A stretch of 64,000 bases of DNA from Pantoea piersonii. GTDB taxonomy: Bacteria > Pseudomonadota > Gammaproteobacteria > Enterobacterales > Enterobacteriaceae. The position numbers and the translations under genes were made by a program. Below, piece by piece: positions 35,368-44,526 of this stretch. Numbering within the stretch: position 1 is the stretch's first letter; every line of letters starts with the position of its first letter. The notes beneath the pieces are model-generated. The model was not told the DNA's origin. It worked only from the letters and a program-made list of their open reading frames with translations, and searched no databases. The stretch is from positions 992,001-1,056,000 of the forward strand of contig NZ_RARB01000001.1 in NCBI RefSeq assembly GCF_003612015.1, in the 5' to 3' direction.

Positions 35368-36387
35368 ATGTTAACTTTTGATGGCCATAACGATCTGCTG
35401 CTCAATCTGTGGCTGAATCATCGTGATGCGCCGGTCGACGCCTTCTTTAACGGTATTGAACGCGGCCACCTCGATTTTCCGCGCATGCAGCAGGGCGGCT
35501 TTTTCGGCGGCCTGTTCGCGATCTTTGTGCCGCCTCAGGCCTATATCGCCCAGACGACGCCGCACCTTGCCGATACGCCTTATCAGCCGCTGGAGATCAT
35601 GTGGCAGCAGCTGGCTATTCTGCAGCAGATCGCCAGTCAGTCGCAGGGGCGCGCGCGCCTGTGCCGCAGCGCCGCCGATATTGCCGCCTGCCGCGCCGAG
35701 GGCGTGCTGGCGCTGGTGGCCCATATCGAAGGCGCGGATGCGCTGGATGAAGAGGGCGAACAGCTGCAGGCATTTTACGACGCGGGCGTACGCAGCATCG
35801 GTCCTTTCTGGAACCTGTCTAACCGCTTCGGCGTCGGCGTTACCGGCGCGTTTCCCGGCTCGCCGGACAGCGGACCGGGCCTTACCGATGCTGGTAAAGC
35901 ACTGATTAAGCAGGCTAACGCGCTCAATATGCTGATCGACGTATCGCATATGAACGAAAAAGCGTTCTGGGACACCGCCGCGCTCTCTGACTCGCCGCTG
36001 GTCGCCACCCACTCCAACGCCCATGCGCTCTGCGCCCAGCCGCGAAACCTCACCGATGCGCAGCTAATCGCCATTCGCGACAGCGGCGGCATGGTCGGCA
36101 TTAACTTCGGCAACGCGTTTCTGCGCGCCGACGGCAAACGCGACGGCGACACGCCGCTGGGCGAAATCGTCAGGCATTATGAACGGCTCATAATGATAAT
36201 GGGCAGCGATCATGTCGGATTTGGTTCCGATTTTGACGGCATCTCCACGCCAGAGGCGCTAAAAGATGTGTCAGGGCTGCCGCGACTGTTCGCAGCATTT
36301 CGCGATGCGGGCTATGATCAGGATCGGCTGGAGAAGCTCGCCTCGGCCAACTGGCAACGCGTGCTGCAGGCGATCTGGCGAGGTTGA
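35368..36387 (+). CDS. M19 membrane dipeptidase-family zinc peptidase
   Basis: Renal-dipeptidase-type TIM-barrel hydrolase of 339 residues. The zinc ligands are in FDGHNDLL (H7, D9), in the bridging-glutamate segment LVAHIEGADAL, and in SHMN and ATHSNAHAL; GFGSDFDG closes the site. No signal peptide is visible, so it is cytoplasmic and would cleave dipeptides. It ends 148 bp before pqqA on the same strand. Because PQQ is made from a cross-linked Glu-Tyr excised from PqqA, a dipeptidase here could clean up peptide fragments; that link is an inference from position only. The ATG has only a weak RBS. Confidence 0.88.
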   Translation: MLTFDGHNDLLLNLWLNHRDAPVDAFFNGIERGHLDFPRMQQGGFFGGLFAIFVPPQAYIAQTTPHLADTPYQPLEIMWQQLAILQQIASQSQGRARLCRSAADIAACRAEGVLALVAHIEGADALDEEGEQLQAFYDAGVRSIGPFWNLSNRFGVGVTGAFPGSPDSGPGLTDAGKALIKQANALNMLIDVSHMNEKAFWDTAALSDSPLVATHSNAHALCAQPRNLTDAQLIAIRDSGGMVGINFGNAFLRADGKRDGDTPLGEIVRHYERLIMIMGSDHVGFGSDFDGISTPEALKDVSGLPRLFAAFRDAGYDQDRLEKLASANWQRVLQAIWRG

Positions 36388-36486
36388 TTCATTTCCATAA
36401 CATTTGCGGGTTGATCTCGCTGCGCCGTTAGCGCACCATCAGCCGGCTCAAAATTGCGTGCATAATCATTTGATTGTTTACGTAAT

Positions 36487-36503
36487 GATACCTGACGGGT
36501 ATC
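36487..36503. promoter_or_regulatory. Inverted repeat upstream of pqqA
   Basis: GATACC, 5-nt spacer, GGTATC; a perfect 6-bp dyad 33 bp before the pqqA start. It may be an operator or a leader hairpin. I recognise no specific regulator. Confidence 0.35.
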
Positions 36504-36535
36504 GCTTTGTTCATTCACCTTAGAGGAAGACTATT

Positions 36536-36607
36536 ATGTGGAAAAAACCTGAATTTGTTGATTTACGTCTCGGTCTGGAAGTAACGCTGTACATCTCCAA
36601 CCGTTAA
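36536..36607 (+). CDS. pqqA: PqqA, PQQ precursor peptide
   Basis: A 23-residue ribosomal peptide, the backbone from which PQQ is built. It holds the Glu-x3-Tyr core: E15 and Y19 in [12 protein letters not shown], the two residues that PqqE cross-links and that end up as the cofactor. Length and sequence are near those of Klebsiella PqqA by recall. TAGAGGAAGA supplies the RBS. It is followed after 5 nt by a hairpin, so the abundant short transcript seen in other PQQ operons is expected here too. Confidence 0.97.
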   Translation: MWKKPEFVDLRLGLEVTLYISNR

Positions 36608-36612
36608 TATTT

Positions 36613-36638
36613 ATGCCCGCCAGCTGCGCGGGCATTTT
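36613..36638 (+). terminator. Attenuator-type hairpin between pqqA and pqqB
   Basis: ATGCCCGC (36613-36620) pairs with GCGGGCAT (36628-36635), followed by only TTT. A partial terminator here would give more pqqA than pqqBCDEF mRNA, which suits a peptide consumed stoichiometrically. Confidence 0.65.
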
Positions 36639-36659
36639 GTTTCAACACCGGGTTTCCCT

Positions 36660-37577
36660 ATGTATATCAAAGTCCTTGGCTCCGCCGCCGGCGGCGGCTT
36701 TCCTCAGTGGAACTGCAACTGCGCCAACTGTCAGGGCGTGCGCAACGGTACGATTCAGGCCAGCGCGCGTACCCAGTCCTCAATTATTCTCAGCGACGAC
36801 GGCGAAAACTGGGTGTTATGCAACGCCTCGCCGGATATCAGCCAGCAGATCGCTCATACGCCGGAACTGATAAAAAAGGGCGTGCTGCGCGGCACCGCCA
36901 TCGGCGCCATTATACTTACCGACAGCCAGATCGATCACACTACCGGTCTGCTTAGCCTGCGCGAAGGCTGCCCGCATCAGGTGTGGTGCACGCCAGAAGT
37001 GCATGCCGATCTCACCAGCGGCTTTCCCGTCTTCACCATGCTGAAACACTGGAACGGCGGGCTACAGCATCGTCCGATCGCGCGGCTGGAGCCTTTCAGC
37101 GTCGATGTTTGTCCCGATCTGCGCTTTACCGCTATCCCGATCCTCAGCAACGCGCCGCCTTATTCTCCCTACCGCGACCGCCCGCTGCCGGGGCACAACG
37201 TGGCGCTGTTTGTTGAAAATATCGCCACTAAACAGACGCTGCTCTATGCGCCGGGCCTCGGCGAGCCGGACGCGGTGATTATGCCCTGGCTGCAGAAGGC
37301 GGACTGCCTGCTGATCGACGGCACCGTCTGGAAAGATGACGAGCTGCAGACGACCGGCGTTGGCACCAATACCGGCAAGGCGATGGGCCATCTGGCGCTC
37401 TCCGACGAGCAGGGGCTGATGGCGCTGCTCGCCTCGCTGCCGGCGAAACGCAAAATTCTTATTCACATTAACAACACCAATCCGATCCTTAACGAGCAGT
37501 CGCCGCAGCGTCAGTTCCTGACGCAGCAGGGCATAGAAGTAAGCTGGGACGGCATGGCGATTCATCTTCAGGAGTGA
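36660..37577 (+). CDS. pqqB: PqqB, metallo-beta-lactamase-fold PQQ biosynthesis protein
   Basis: A 305-residue MBL-fold protein thought to hydroxylate the tyrosine-derived ring of the Glu-Tyr intermediate. It carries the PqqB-specific N terminus [18 protein letters not shown] with Cys 19, 21 and 24, and a degenerate MBL metal region ([11 protein letters not shown]). The C terminus has [17 protein letters not shown], typical of PqqB. The ATG lies 52 nt after pqqA and downstream of the attenuator; pqqC begins 3 nt after its stop. Confidence 0.96.
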   Translation: MYIKVLGSAAGGGFPQWNCNCANCQGVRNGTIQASARTQSSIILSDDGENWVLCNASPDISQQIAHTPELIKKGVLRGTAIGAIILTDSQIDHTTGLLSLREGCPHQVWCTPEVHADLTSGFPVFTMLKHWNGGLQHRPIARLEPFSVDVCPDLRFTAIPILSNAPPYSPYRDRPLPGHNVALFVENIATKQTLLYAPGLGEPDAVIMPWLQKADCLLIDGTVWKDDELQTTGVGTNTGKAMGHLALSDEQGLMALLASLPAKRKILIHINNTNPILNEQSPQRQFLTQQGIEVSWDGMAIHLQE

Positions 37578-37580
37578 GTG

Positions 37581-38336
37581 ATGCAGATAACCGAGACGCT
37601 GACGCCGCAGGCGTTTGAACAGGCGCTGCGCGATAAAGGCGCGTATTACCATATTCATCATCCTTACCATATCGCGATGCACAACGGCGACGCGACGCGC
37701 GAGCAGATCCAGGGCTGGGTGGCAAACCGCTTCTACTACCAGACCAGCATCCCGCTGAAGGATGCGGCGATCATGGCGAACTGCCCCGATCCCGCAACGC
37801 GCCGCAAGTGGGTGCAGCGTATTCTCGATCACGACGGCAGCAACGGCCACGACGGCGGCATTGAAGCCTGGCTGCGGCTGGGCGAAGCGGTAGGGTTAAC
37901 GCGCGAGGAGTTGCTGTCGGAGCGCCATGTGCTGCCGGGCGTACGCTTCGCCGTCGACGCCTATGTTAACTTCGCGCGCCGCGCCAACTGGCAGGAAGCG
38001 GCCTGCAGCTCGCTGACCGAGCTGTTCGCGCCGCAGATCCATCAGTCGCGTCTCGACAGCTGGCCGCAGCACTATCCCTGGATCAAGGAAGAGGGCTACT
38101 TCTATTTTCGCAGCCGTCTGAGCCAGGCGAACCGCGATGTTGAGCACGGCCTGGCGCTGGCGCTTGAGTTCTGCGATACGGTAGAGAAGCAGAACCGGAT
38201 GCTGGAGATCCTGCAGTTCAAGCTCGATATTCTCTGGACCATGCTGGACGCCATGACCATGGCCTACGCGCTGAATCGTCCGCCTTACCATACGGTCACC
38301 GATAAGGCGGCCTGGCACACTACACGACTGGTATAA
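37581..38336 (+). CDS. pqqC: PqqC, pyrroloquinoline-quinone synthase
   Basis: Cofactor-free oxidase (251 aa) that closes the ring and performs the final eight-electron oxidation to PQQ using O2. H84 in [10 protein letters not shown] falls exactly at the catalytic histidine of Klebsiella PqqC, and the [10 protein letters not shown] and [17 protein letters not shown] helices that line the pocket are intact. ATG 37581 is preferred to the adjacent in-frame GTG at 37578 on homology and on the AGGAG 6 nt upstream. Part of pqqABCDEF. Confidence 0.97.
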   Translation: MQITETLTPQAFEQALRDKGAYYHIHHPYHIAMHNGDATREQIQGWVANRFYYQTSIPLKDAAIMANCPDPATRRKWVQRILDHDGSNGHDGGIEAWLRLGEAVGLTREELLSERHVLPGVRFAVDAYVNFARRANWQEAACSSLTELFAPQIHQSRLDSWPQHYPWIKEEGYFYFRSRLSQANRDVEHGLALALEFCDTVEKQNRMLEILQFKLDILWTMLDAMTMAYALNRPPYHTVTDKAAWHTTRLV

Positions 38337-38340
38337 CCCC

Positions 38341-38619
38341 ATGAATGAAAACTCCATCCCCGCGTTTCGCCGCGGCTATCGTATGCAGTGGGAAGCCGCG
38401 CAGGAGAGCCATGTGGTGCTCTATCCGGAAGGCATGGCGAAGCTGAATGAAACGGCTGCCGCCATTCTGGAACGGGTAAACGGAAAAGAGAGTGTGGCCG
38501 CTATTATCGCCGACCTCGACGCGCGCTTCCCGGAAGCGGGCGGCGTCGGCGAAGACGTCAAAGAGTTTCTGCGCGCGGCGCATGAACAAAAGTGGATAAT
38601 ATTTCGTGACCCAGAATAA
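38341..38619 (+). CDS. pqqD: PqqD, RiPP recognition element chaperone
   Basis: A 92-residue winged-helix peptide chaperone that binds PqqA and presents it to Pqq[21 protein letters not shown], then [14 protein letters not shown], is the classical PqqD signature for the leader-binding beta strand and helix. It begins 4 nt after pqqC and its last 14 nt overlap pqqE, which favours coupled synthesis of the two partners. Confidence 0.96.
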   Translation: MNENSIPAFRRGYRMQWEAAQESHVVLYPEGMAKLNETAAAILERVNGKESVAAIIADLDARFPEAGGVGEDVKEFLRAAHEQKWIIFRDPE

Positions 38620-39748
38620 ACCTGCCGTCAATCCGCCGCTCTGGTTGCTGGCGGAGCTGACTTACCGCTGTCCGCTGCAGTGTCCTTACTGCTCGAATCC
38701 GCTCGACTTCGCCCAGCAGGAGAAAGAGCTGACCACGGCGCAGTGGATTGAGGTGTTTCGCCAGGCGCGCGCCATGGGCAGCGTCCAGCTCGGTTTTTCG
38801 GGCGGCGAACCCCTGACGCGTAAAGATCTGCCGGAGCTGATCCGCGCGGCACGCGATCTCGGTTTCTATACCAACCTGATTACTTCCGGCATCGGCCTGA
38901 CCGAGAAGAAGCTGGACGCGTTCGCCGAGGCGGGCCTGGACCATATCCAGATCAGCTTCCAGGCCAGCGACGAGACGCTAAACGCCGCGCTGGCGGGGTC
39001 GAAAAAGGCGTTTCAGCAAAAGCTCGAGATGGCGCGAGCGGTAAAGAAACATGGCTATCCGATGGTGCTGAACTTTGTGTTACACCGTCACAATATCGAT
39101 CAGATCGACAAGATTATCGACCTCTGCATCGAGCTGGAAGCGGACGACGTAGAGCTGGCCACCTGCCAGTTCTACGGCTGGGCGCAGCTGAATCGTCAGG
39201 GCCTGCTGCCGACGCGCGAGCAGATCGCGCAGGCGGAAGCAGTCGTCAGCCGCTACCGCGAACGCATGAGCGGCACTGGCAACCTGACCAATCTGCTGTT
39301 TGTGACGCCGGACTATTATGAAGAGCGTCCCAAACCCTGCATGGGGGGCTGGGGCGCGATCTTCCTCAGCGTCACGCCGGAAGGCACCGCACTGCCGTGC
39401 CACAGCGCGCGCCAGCTGCCGGTGGCGTTTCCGTCGGTGCTGGAACAGTCGCTGGAGGATATCTGGTATCGCTCTTTCGGCTTTAACCGCTACCGCGGCT
39501 TCGACTGGATGCCTGAACCCTGCCGCTCATGCGATGAGAAAGAGAAAGACTTTGGCGGCTGTCGCTGTCAGGCCTTCATGCTGACCGGCAATGCCGACAA
39601 CGCCGATCCGGTGTGCAGCAAGTCGCCGCACCACGACGTGATCCTTGAGGCGAGGCGCGAGGCGGCGTGCAGCGATGTGAAGATAGGGCAGCTGCAGTTC
39701 CGCAACCGTGCCAATTCGCAGCTTATCTATAAAACCCGGACCTTTTGA
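38606..39748 (+). CDS. pqqE: PqqE, radical SAM PqqA cross-linking enzyme
   Basis: Radical SAM/SPASM enzyme of 380 residues that makes the C-C bond between Glu and Tyr of PqqA. The SAM cluster cysteines C22, C26 and C29 are in RCPLQCPYC, with GGEP in [13 protein letters not shown]. The SPASM domain provides auxiliary cluster ligands in [17 protein letters not shown] and [18 protein letters not shown]. It starts at GTG 38606 inside pqqD (14-nt overlap); no ATG alternative keeps the N terminus. It ends in a TTGA overlap with pqqF. Confidence 0.97.
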   Translation: MTQNKPAVNPPLWLLAELTYRCPLQCPYCSNPLDFAQQEKELTTAQWIEVFRQARAMGSVQLGFSGGEPLTRKDLPELIRAARDLGFYTNLITSGIGLTEKKLDAFAEAGLDHIQISFQASDETLNAALAGSKKAFQQKLEMARAVKKHGYPMVLNFVLHRHNIDQIDKIIDLCIELEADDVELATCQFYGWAQLNRQGLLPTREQIAQAEAVVSRYRERMSGTGNLTNLLFVTPDYYEERPKPCMGGWGAIFLSVTPEGTALPCHSARQLPVAFPSVLEQSLEDIWYRSFGFNRYRGFDWMPEPCRSCDEKEKDFGGCRCQAFMLTGNADNADPVCSKSPHHDVILEARREAACSDVKIGQLQFRNRANSQLIYKTRTF

Positions 39749-42045
39749 TTGTGCTGAATATCCGTCAGCTGCAGCTGAACGGCCTGCGCGTGACGCTGAT
39801 CCATCAGCCCGACGCGCGCAAGGCCGCCGCGCTGGCACAGGTTGCGGCGGGTAGTCATGACGAACCCGAGGCCTGGCCTGGTCTGGCGCACCTGCTGGAG
39901 CATCTGCTGTTCAGCGACAGCGCCCGGTTTCAGGGCGACGCGCGGCTGATGCCCTGGGTGCAGGCTGCGGGCGGGCGGGTCAACGCCACCACGCTGACGC
40001 GCAGCAGCGCCTGGTTTTTCGAGGTCGAGGCGAGCCTGCTGGCCGAAGGCGTAGCGCGTCTGACGGATATGCTGGCCGCGCCGCAGTTTACCCCTGACGC
40101 GATCGCGCAGGAGACGGCGGTCATTGATGCTGAGTATCGGCTGATCCAGCAGCATACGCCCTCCAGACGGGAAGCCGCGCTGAATACGCGCGTCAGCGCG
40201 CCATCTGCATTTCAGCGCTTTCATATCGGCAGCCGTGACGCTTTTGGCGAAGATGTCGGGGCGCTTAAGCAGGCGCTGCATCAGTTTCATCGGCGCTTCT
40301 TTCAGGCGGGTCAGACGCAGCTATGGCTGCAGGGGCCGCAGACGCTGGAGGAACTGGAGCAGCTGGCGCAAAACTTTGCCCGGCAACTGCCGTCGGGGAG
40401 AGCGGAGCCACGGACAGACACGATTCATTTTGTCAGGGAGGCGGATATTGCGCTGGCCACCCAGGGCGCAGGGGAGCTGCACATCACCACCTCTCTGCGC
40501 GGCGATACAGCCGCAATACGTGACAACGTCACATTAATGCGCGAATTTTTACAGGATGAGGCGCCAGGCGGCGCGATGTACGGCCTGCGCCAGCAGGCGT
40601 GGGCGCAGCAGCTTGAATTTACCTGGCTTAGCCTGGAGAACGCAGGCGGCTGGCTGGCGCTGCAGTTCGAAACGGCGCGGCCAGAGGCGATCTGCGCCTG
40701 GTATCCGCAGGCGCTGCGCGCGCTGGCGCAGACCTCCCAGGCGCAGCAGCACCACTATCTGCGGCTGGCGCAGCAGCGTTTCGCCGCGCTTACGCCGCTC
40801 GATCAGCTGCGCGAGCGGGCGTTCGGGTTTGCGCCGCCCGCCCATACGTCAGGTTTTATCCCGCTGCTGCGTCAGCTGATGAACGCGCCGCAGGCAAGGC
40901 TCTGGAGCTCGCCCGCGGTGCAGGGAGAAGCGGTGGAGACGCAGGGGTTTATCCTTGCGCTGCAACCCTGGACGCCCGACCCCTTTAACGGCGCGCTGCC
41001 GACGCTGCGCTTTCATCCCCAGGCGACGCACGCCCCACATCTGACGCCGCCCGCCGCCCGCGCGCCGCTGCTGCACCTGGCGCCGGGCAAAGAGCCGGTC
41101 ACGCTGATGCTGCGGCCCCCTTTTTTCACCACGCTTAGCCGTACGGCGGCCGTTGCTATTGACCGCCGCCTGCGTCCGCTTTTCGCGCTGCTGCGCCATC
41201 AGGGCGGCAGGGGAAGCTGGCAAGAGATCCAGGGCGTCTGGCAGCTGGAGGCGCAATTGCCGCCGGAGAGCGAAGCGTGGCTGGCGTCGCTGCCAGACGC
41301 CTTGCATCAAAGAGAAAGCCTGAACGCTGAGCCATTGTCGGACGATGTGGCGATCCGCGAGCTGCTGCGACGGCTGCCACAGGCTGTGGCGAGCGCTGCG
41401 CCTGCGAAGGGCTGGCGCGCGGCGCTGTATGGCGGCTCGCCGCAGCAGTATGGCCTTATCGCAAGGTGGCTCTCGCCGCTGACGGGGACGACTGACGATA
41501 AAGCCGCAGAGCCGGTGCAGGGCAACCGGCTGACCGTGAAACATCACAGTCGCGACGGCGCGCTGTTGCTGTTTCTGCCTTGTCCGCGAGAGATATCGCT
41601 GGCGGCGCTGCGCGCGCTGGCGCTGCTGATGGAGCCGCGTTTTTTCCAGCGTATGCGCGTCGAACAGCAGATCGGCTACGTCGTCAGCTGCCGCTATCAT
41701 CGCTGCGTCGACCGCGACGGTATTCTCTTTGCTTTGCAGTCGCCGCAGATCATGCCCGATGCGCTGCTGGAGCAGTGTCATCTTTTTTTACAGCAGCTGC
41801 AGATACCTGATGACGCGGAGACGCTGGAGACGTTGCGCTCGCGCCTTGAGGCGCAGCTTAACGCCGCGCCGGACGCCACGAGCGCGTTGCAGTCCGGGCT
41901 ACGCCAGGCGCACGGGCTGCGCGACCTTGACAGGGACTCAACAGAGGCACTTACGCTGGCGCAGCTGCATCAGGCACAGGCACAGCTTCTCAGCCAGTGG
42001 CACCACGGCGTTGTGGTGGCGACGCATTGCGCGGGTTCGCAATAG
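39745..42045 (+). CDS. pqqF: PqqF, M16-family zinc protease
   Basis: Insulinase/pitrilysin-type protease (766 aa) thought to release the modified Glu-Tyr from PqqA. The inverted zinc motif is H49-L-L-E-H53 in [12 protein letters not shown], with the distal glutamate in [12 protein letters not shown]. The C-terminal half is an inactive M16 repeat with [14 protein letters not shown]. The start is probably TTG 39745, overlapping the pqqE stop by 4 nt; GTG 39751 is the alternative. Last gene of the operon. Confidence 0.95.
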   Translation: MIVLNIRQLQLNGLRVTLIHQPDARKAAALAQVAAGSHDEPEAWPGLAHLLEHLLFSDSARFQGDARLMPWVQAAGGRVNATTLTRSSAWFFEVEASLLAEGVARLTDMLAAPQFTPDAIAQETAVIDAEYRLIQQHTPSRREAALNTRVSAPSAFQRFHIGSRDAFGEDVGALKQALHQFHRRFFQAGQTQLWLQGPQTLEELEQLAQNFARQLPSGRAEPRTDTIHFVREADIALATQGAGELHITTSLRGDTAAIRDNVTLMREFLQDEAPGGAMYGLRQQAWAQQLEFTWLSLENAGGWLALQFETARPEAICAWYPQALRALAQTSQAQQHHYLRLAQQRFAALTPLDQLRERAFGFAPPAHTSGFIPLLRQLMNAPQARLWSSPAVQGEAVETQGFILALQPWTPDPFNGALPTLRFHPQATHAPHLTPPAARAPLLHLAPGKEPVTLMLRPPFFTTLSRTAAVAIDRRLRPLFALLRHQGGRGSWQEIQGVWQLEAQLPPESEAWLASLPDALHQRESLNAEPLSDDVAIRELLRRLPQAVASAAPAKGWRAALYGGSPQQYGLIARWLSPLTGTTDDKAAEPVQGNRLTVKHHSRDGALLLFLPCPREISLAALRALALLMEPRFFQRMRVEQQIGYVVSCRYHRCVDRDGILFALQSPQIMPDALLEQCHLFLQQLQIPDDAETLETLRSRLEAQLNAAPDATSALQSGLRQAHGLRDLDRDSTEALTLAQLHQAQAQLLSQWHHGVVVATHCAGSQ

Positions 42046-42161
42046 TCACGCCAGGATATTGCTGAATTTATTTGAAAATTAAGACCAAAACTCTTCACTA
42101 TATCTGCACGAGCGTTTCGGAGACACTCAAAGGGATTCGGCTGTTTTAAAAGGAACCCTAA

Positions 42162-42746
42162 GTGAAAAATATCAAACGTCTTGCGCTGCCGCTGCTGGCT
42201 GCCACCGCTCTCTACGTCCCGCTGTCACAGGCGGCCGCTCAGCAGTACGAGCTTAATCCGGAACATACTTCTGTTATCGTTACCTGGACCCATTTTGGCT
42301 TTTCCCATCCCACCGCTGACATCCCTGACAGTAAAGGCACGCTGGTGTTTGACAGTGCAAACCCAACGGCTTCTCGCGTTGACGTTACGCTGCCAGTTAG
42401 CCACATCGACAGCCATGTTCCTGCGCTGACGAAAGAGTTTAAAGGCGCGGAGTATTTTGATACCGCGAAATACCCGACCGCAACCTTCCACAGCACCAAA
42501 GTGGTCGCGAAGGGCGATAACAAATTCGACGTGGAAGGCAACCTGACGCTGAAGGGCATCACTAAACCGGTCACGCTGCACGCTACCCTGAACAAACAGG
42601 GCGAGCATCCGATGGTGAAAAAGCAGGCTATCGGCTTTGACGCCACCGGCACCATCAAGCGTTCCGACTTTAAGCTGGATAAATATGTGCCAGCCGTTGC
42701 CGACGACGTAACGCTGACTATTTCAACTGAAGCCTACGCGAAATAA
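42162..42746 (+). CDS. YceI-family periplasmic lipid-binding protein
   Basis: A lipocalin-like YceI protein, 194 residues, with a signal peptide (about 1-25, ALYVPLSQAAA). The fold signature runs from YELNPEHTSVIVTWTHFGFS through GTLVFD and EYFDTAKYPTATFHSTKV to GNLTLKGITKPVTL. Family members bind isoprenoid or other amphiphiles in the periplasm; E. coli YceI is induced by high pH and osmotic stress. Separate promoter and a clear terminator make it monocistronic. It may belong to the yceI group or a paralog, so no symbol is given. Confidence 0.93.
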   Translation: MKNIKRLALPLLAATALYVPLSQAAAQQYELNPEHTSVIVTWTHFGFSHPTADIPDSKGTLVFDSANPTASRVDVTLPVSHIDSHVPALTKEFKGAEYFDTAKYPTATFHSTKVVAKGDNKFDVEGNLTLKGITKPVTLHATLNKQGEHPMVKKQAIGFDATGTIKRSDFKLDKYVPAVADDVTLTISTEAYAK

Positions 42747-42753
42747 TGTCAGG

Positions 42754-42784
42754 CCTCTCTCTTTACACAAGAGAGAGGTTATTT
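42754..42784 (+). terminator. Terminator of the YceI gene
   Basis: CCTCTCTCTT and AAGAGAGAGG form a perfect 10-bp stem with a 5-nt loop, then TTATTT. Confidence 0.85.
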
Positions 42785-43220
42785 CCCGCCTTACTCTGCC
42801 TTATCAGTTAACCGCCTCTTCTCTCTGTACTACCGGCGCTAAAATCTTTTCTCTGCTGCAGAGTAATTTCACCAGAAATTATCACCCCTTGTATAAATTA
42901 AGGTCTAAATAAGCGAATGCGCTTTAAAAATGAGGTGGAAATCACAATTCTGCATCATGGTGAAAAGCGTGAACTTCGCTGAATGCACACCACTGAAAAG
43001 ACAGGCCGCTTTTTATCTCAACTTAATGAATAATAGCCAAAAAAAGAGATTTATTTCTTTTTTGCCACTGTGACCAGCCTCTCAAATATTGCCTCCATAC
43101 GGAGCATGTCAAGCCTGATCCTCGCTCCGTCTCTGCTCAGTTTGTGATATTCGTTGCAAATTTAAAAGGCGCCCACCGGAACAATAACCTCAGAGCGGAT
43201 TAAGCGGGGAGGTTTTTATA
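42785..43220 (+). promoter_or_regulatory. AT-rich control region of the sugar-PTS operon, with a CRP-like site
   Basis: No gene is visible in these 436 bases, which are clearly richer in A+T than the flanking genes. At 43140-43161 TTTGTGATATTCGTTGCAAA carries a good left CRP half-site (TGTGA) and a poor right one (TTGCA instead of TCACA) at the correct 6-bp spacing. A specific regulator site is expected but I cannot identify it; no regulator gene is adjacent. Confidence 0.45.
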
Positions 43221-44201
43221 ATGAGAATTGGCATGGTGATAAGCGGAGGTGATGTCGCCGGAATTAATAATTTTATCTTCCAGGTGGCGCGACTGGCGCA
43301 GGCGGAGATGGTGTTATTTAACGGCGGCATTGCGGGTCTGCTTAACAATTATCATCAGGAGATCGCCTGGCGTGACCTGGTTGATTATTCCGTCGCCTCC
43401 ATTCCTTTAATGCAGTCCGGCAGAACCGAAAAGAAATTAGTACGCAGCGAATATGAGCAAATAGCCAGGCAGCTTAAAGCGCTGCGCGTGGAAATAGTCA
43501 TTATGGCGGGCGGCGATGGTTCACTACAGTTTTTGCATACGCTGAGCGAATTCGGCGTTAACTGTTTCGGCGTCGGCATGACTATCGACAACGATGTTTT
43601 CGGCAGCGATTACACCATCGGTTTTTCCACCGCCTGCGAGCAGGTATTAAAAGAGGTGGCGAAGCTGCGCAATACCGGCAGAGCGCTCGCCGGGCGCGTT
43701 TTTATGGCGGAGCTACTGGGCGGTTTCTGCGGCGAGCTGACGCTACGCTCGGCGATTAAAAGCAACGCCGACTTCGCGCTGATCCCGGAATGCCAGATCC
43801 CGGTGCCGCAGCTGGCAGAACGTATCCGGGCGCGGCTGGAGCGGCAGAACAGCGTGGTGATCCTTTGCTCGGAGGGCTACACGCGCGAATATTCGCCTGG
43901 CTTTCAGGGCGCAATCGACACCCTGATCAAACAGCTGGAGCCGCTGACGGGCGTGCGCATTCGTAAAACGATTATTGGTTACGGTCTGCGTAACGGCGAT
44001 CCCACCTGCGAGGAGATTTATCAGGGCGCCATTATGGCGGAGGAAGTGGTGCGTTGTATTCAGTCGGGCATGCGGAATAAAGCGGTCATTATTAATGGCA
44101 GCAATAAACCTATCCCGATTGATTTAATGAGCATGAAAAAACGCCTTGTCGATACTGAAGGGCATTATTACAAACTCGCTAAACAACTGAATATAATCTG
44201 A
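43221..44201 (+). CDS. PfkA-family ATP-dependent 6-phosphofructokinase-like sugar-phosphate kinase
   Basis: A 326-residue member of the PfkA fold, first gene of the PTS operon. It keeps the ATP loop (MVISGGDVAGINN), the GGDGS turn (IMAGGDGSLQFL), the catalytic aspartate motif MTIDNDVFGSDYTIGF and GFCGELTLRSAI. Several usual residues differ (SGGDAPGMN becomes SGGDVAGIN; ITEG becomes CSEG), so the acceptor may not be fructose 6-phosphate. In context it would phosphorylate a PTS-imported ketose 6-phosphate to a 1,6-bisphosphate for the downstream aldolase. Stop and the next start are 10 nt apart. Confidence 0.85.
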   Translation: MRIGMVISGGDVAGINNFIFQVARLAQAEMVLFNGGIAGLLNNYHQEIAWRDLVDYSVASIPLMQSGRTEKKLVRSEYEQIARQLKALRVEIVIMAGGDGSLQFLHTLSEFGVNCFGVGMTIDNDVFGSDYTIGFSTACEQVLKEVAKLRNTGRALAGRVFMAELLGGFCGELTLRSAIKSNADFALIPECQIPVPQLAERIRARLERQNSVVILCSEGYTREYSPGFQGAIDTLIKQLEPLTGVRIRKTIIGYGLRNGDPTCEEIYQGAIMAEEVVRCIQSGMRNKAVIINGSNKPIPIDLMSMKKRLVDTEGHYYKLAKQLNII

Positions 44202-44211
44202 GGAGATAGCC

Positions 44212-44526
44212 ATGCTTAAGATCTTATGTGTCTGCGGCTGCGGACTGGGTTCCAGTTTCGCCATCGAAATGAGCGCAAAGGCGGTATTAAAGAAGCTGGA
44301 AATTGAAGCCGACATCGATCACACCACCATATCGGAAGCGAATGCCTTTAAATCCGATATTATTTTAACGCAAAAAGCCTTTGCCGACGTATTAAACGCC
44401 GACGCCAGCCCGGAAGAGATGAAGCGCGTTATTGTGCTTAACCGGCTTACCGATAAAGGCGAAATTGAAGAAAAGATCCTGGCGTTTTTAAAAGAACACA
44501 ATGTAAAGGTCGCGAATCATGAATAG
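44212..44526 (+). CDS. PTS EIIB component, ascorbate/UlaB type
   Basis: A 104-residue EIIB domain. The phospho-cysteine loop CGCGLGSSFAIEMSA (C9 or C11 region) is that of the ascorbate-galactitol superfamily. It receives phosphate from EIIA and passes it to the sugar in EIIC. Its 3' end overlaps EIIC by 8 nt. RBS AGGAG. Confidence 0.92.
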   Translation: MLKILCVCGCGLGSSFAIEMSAKAVLKKLEIEADIDHTTISEANAFKSDIILTQKAFADVLNADASPEEMKRVIVLNRLTDKGEIEEKILAFLKEHNVKVANHE

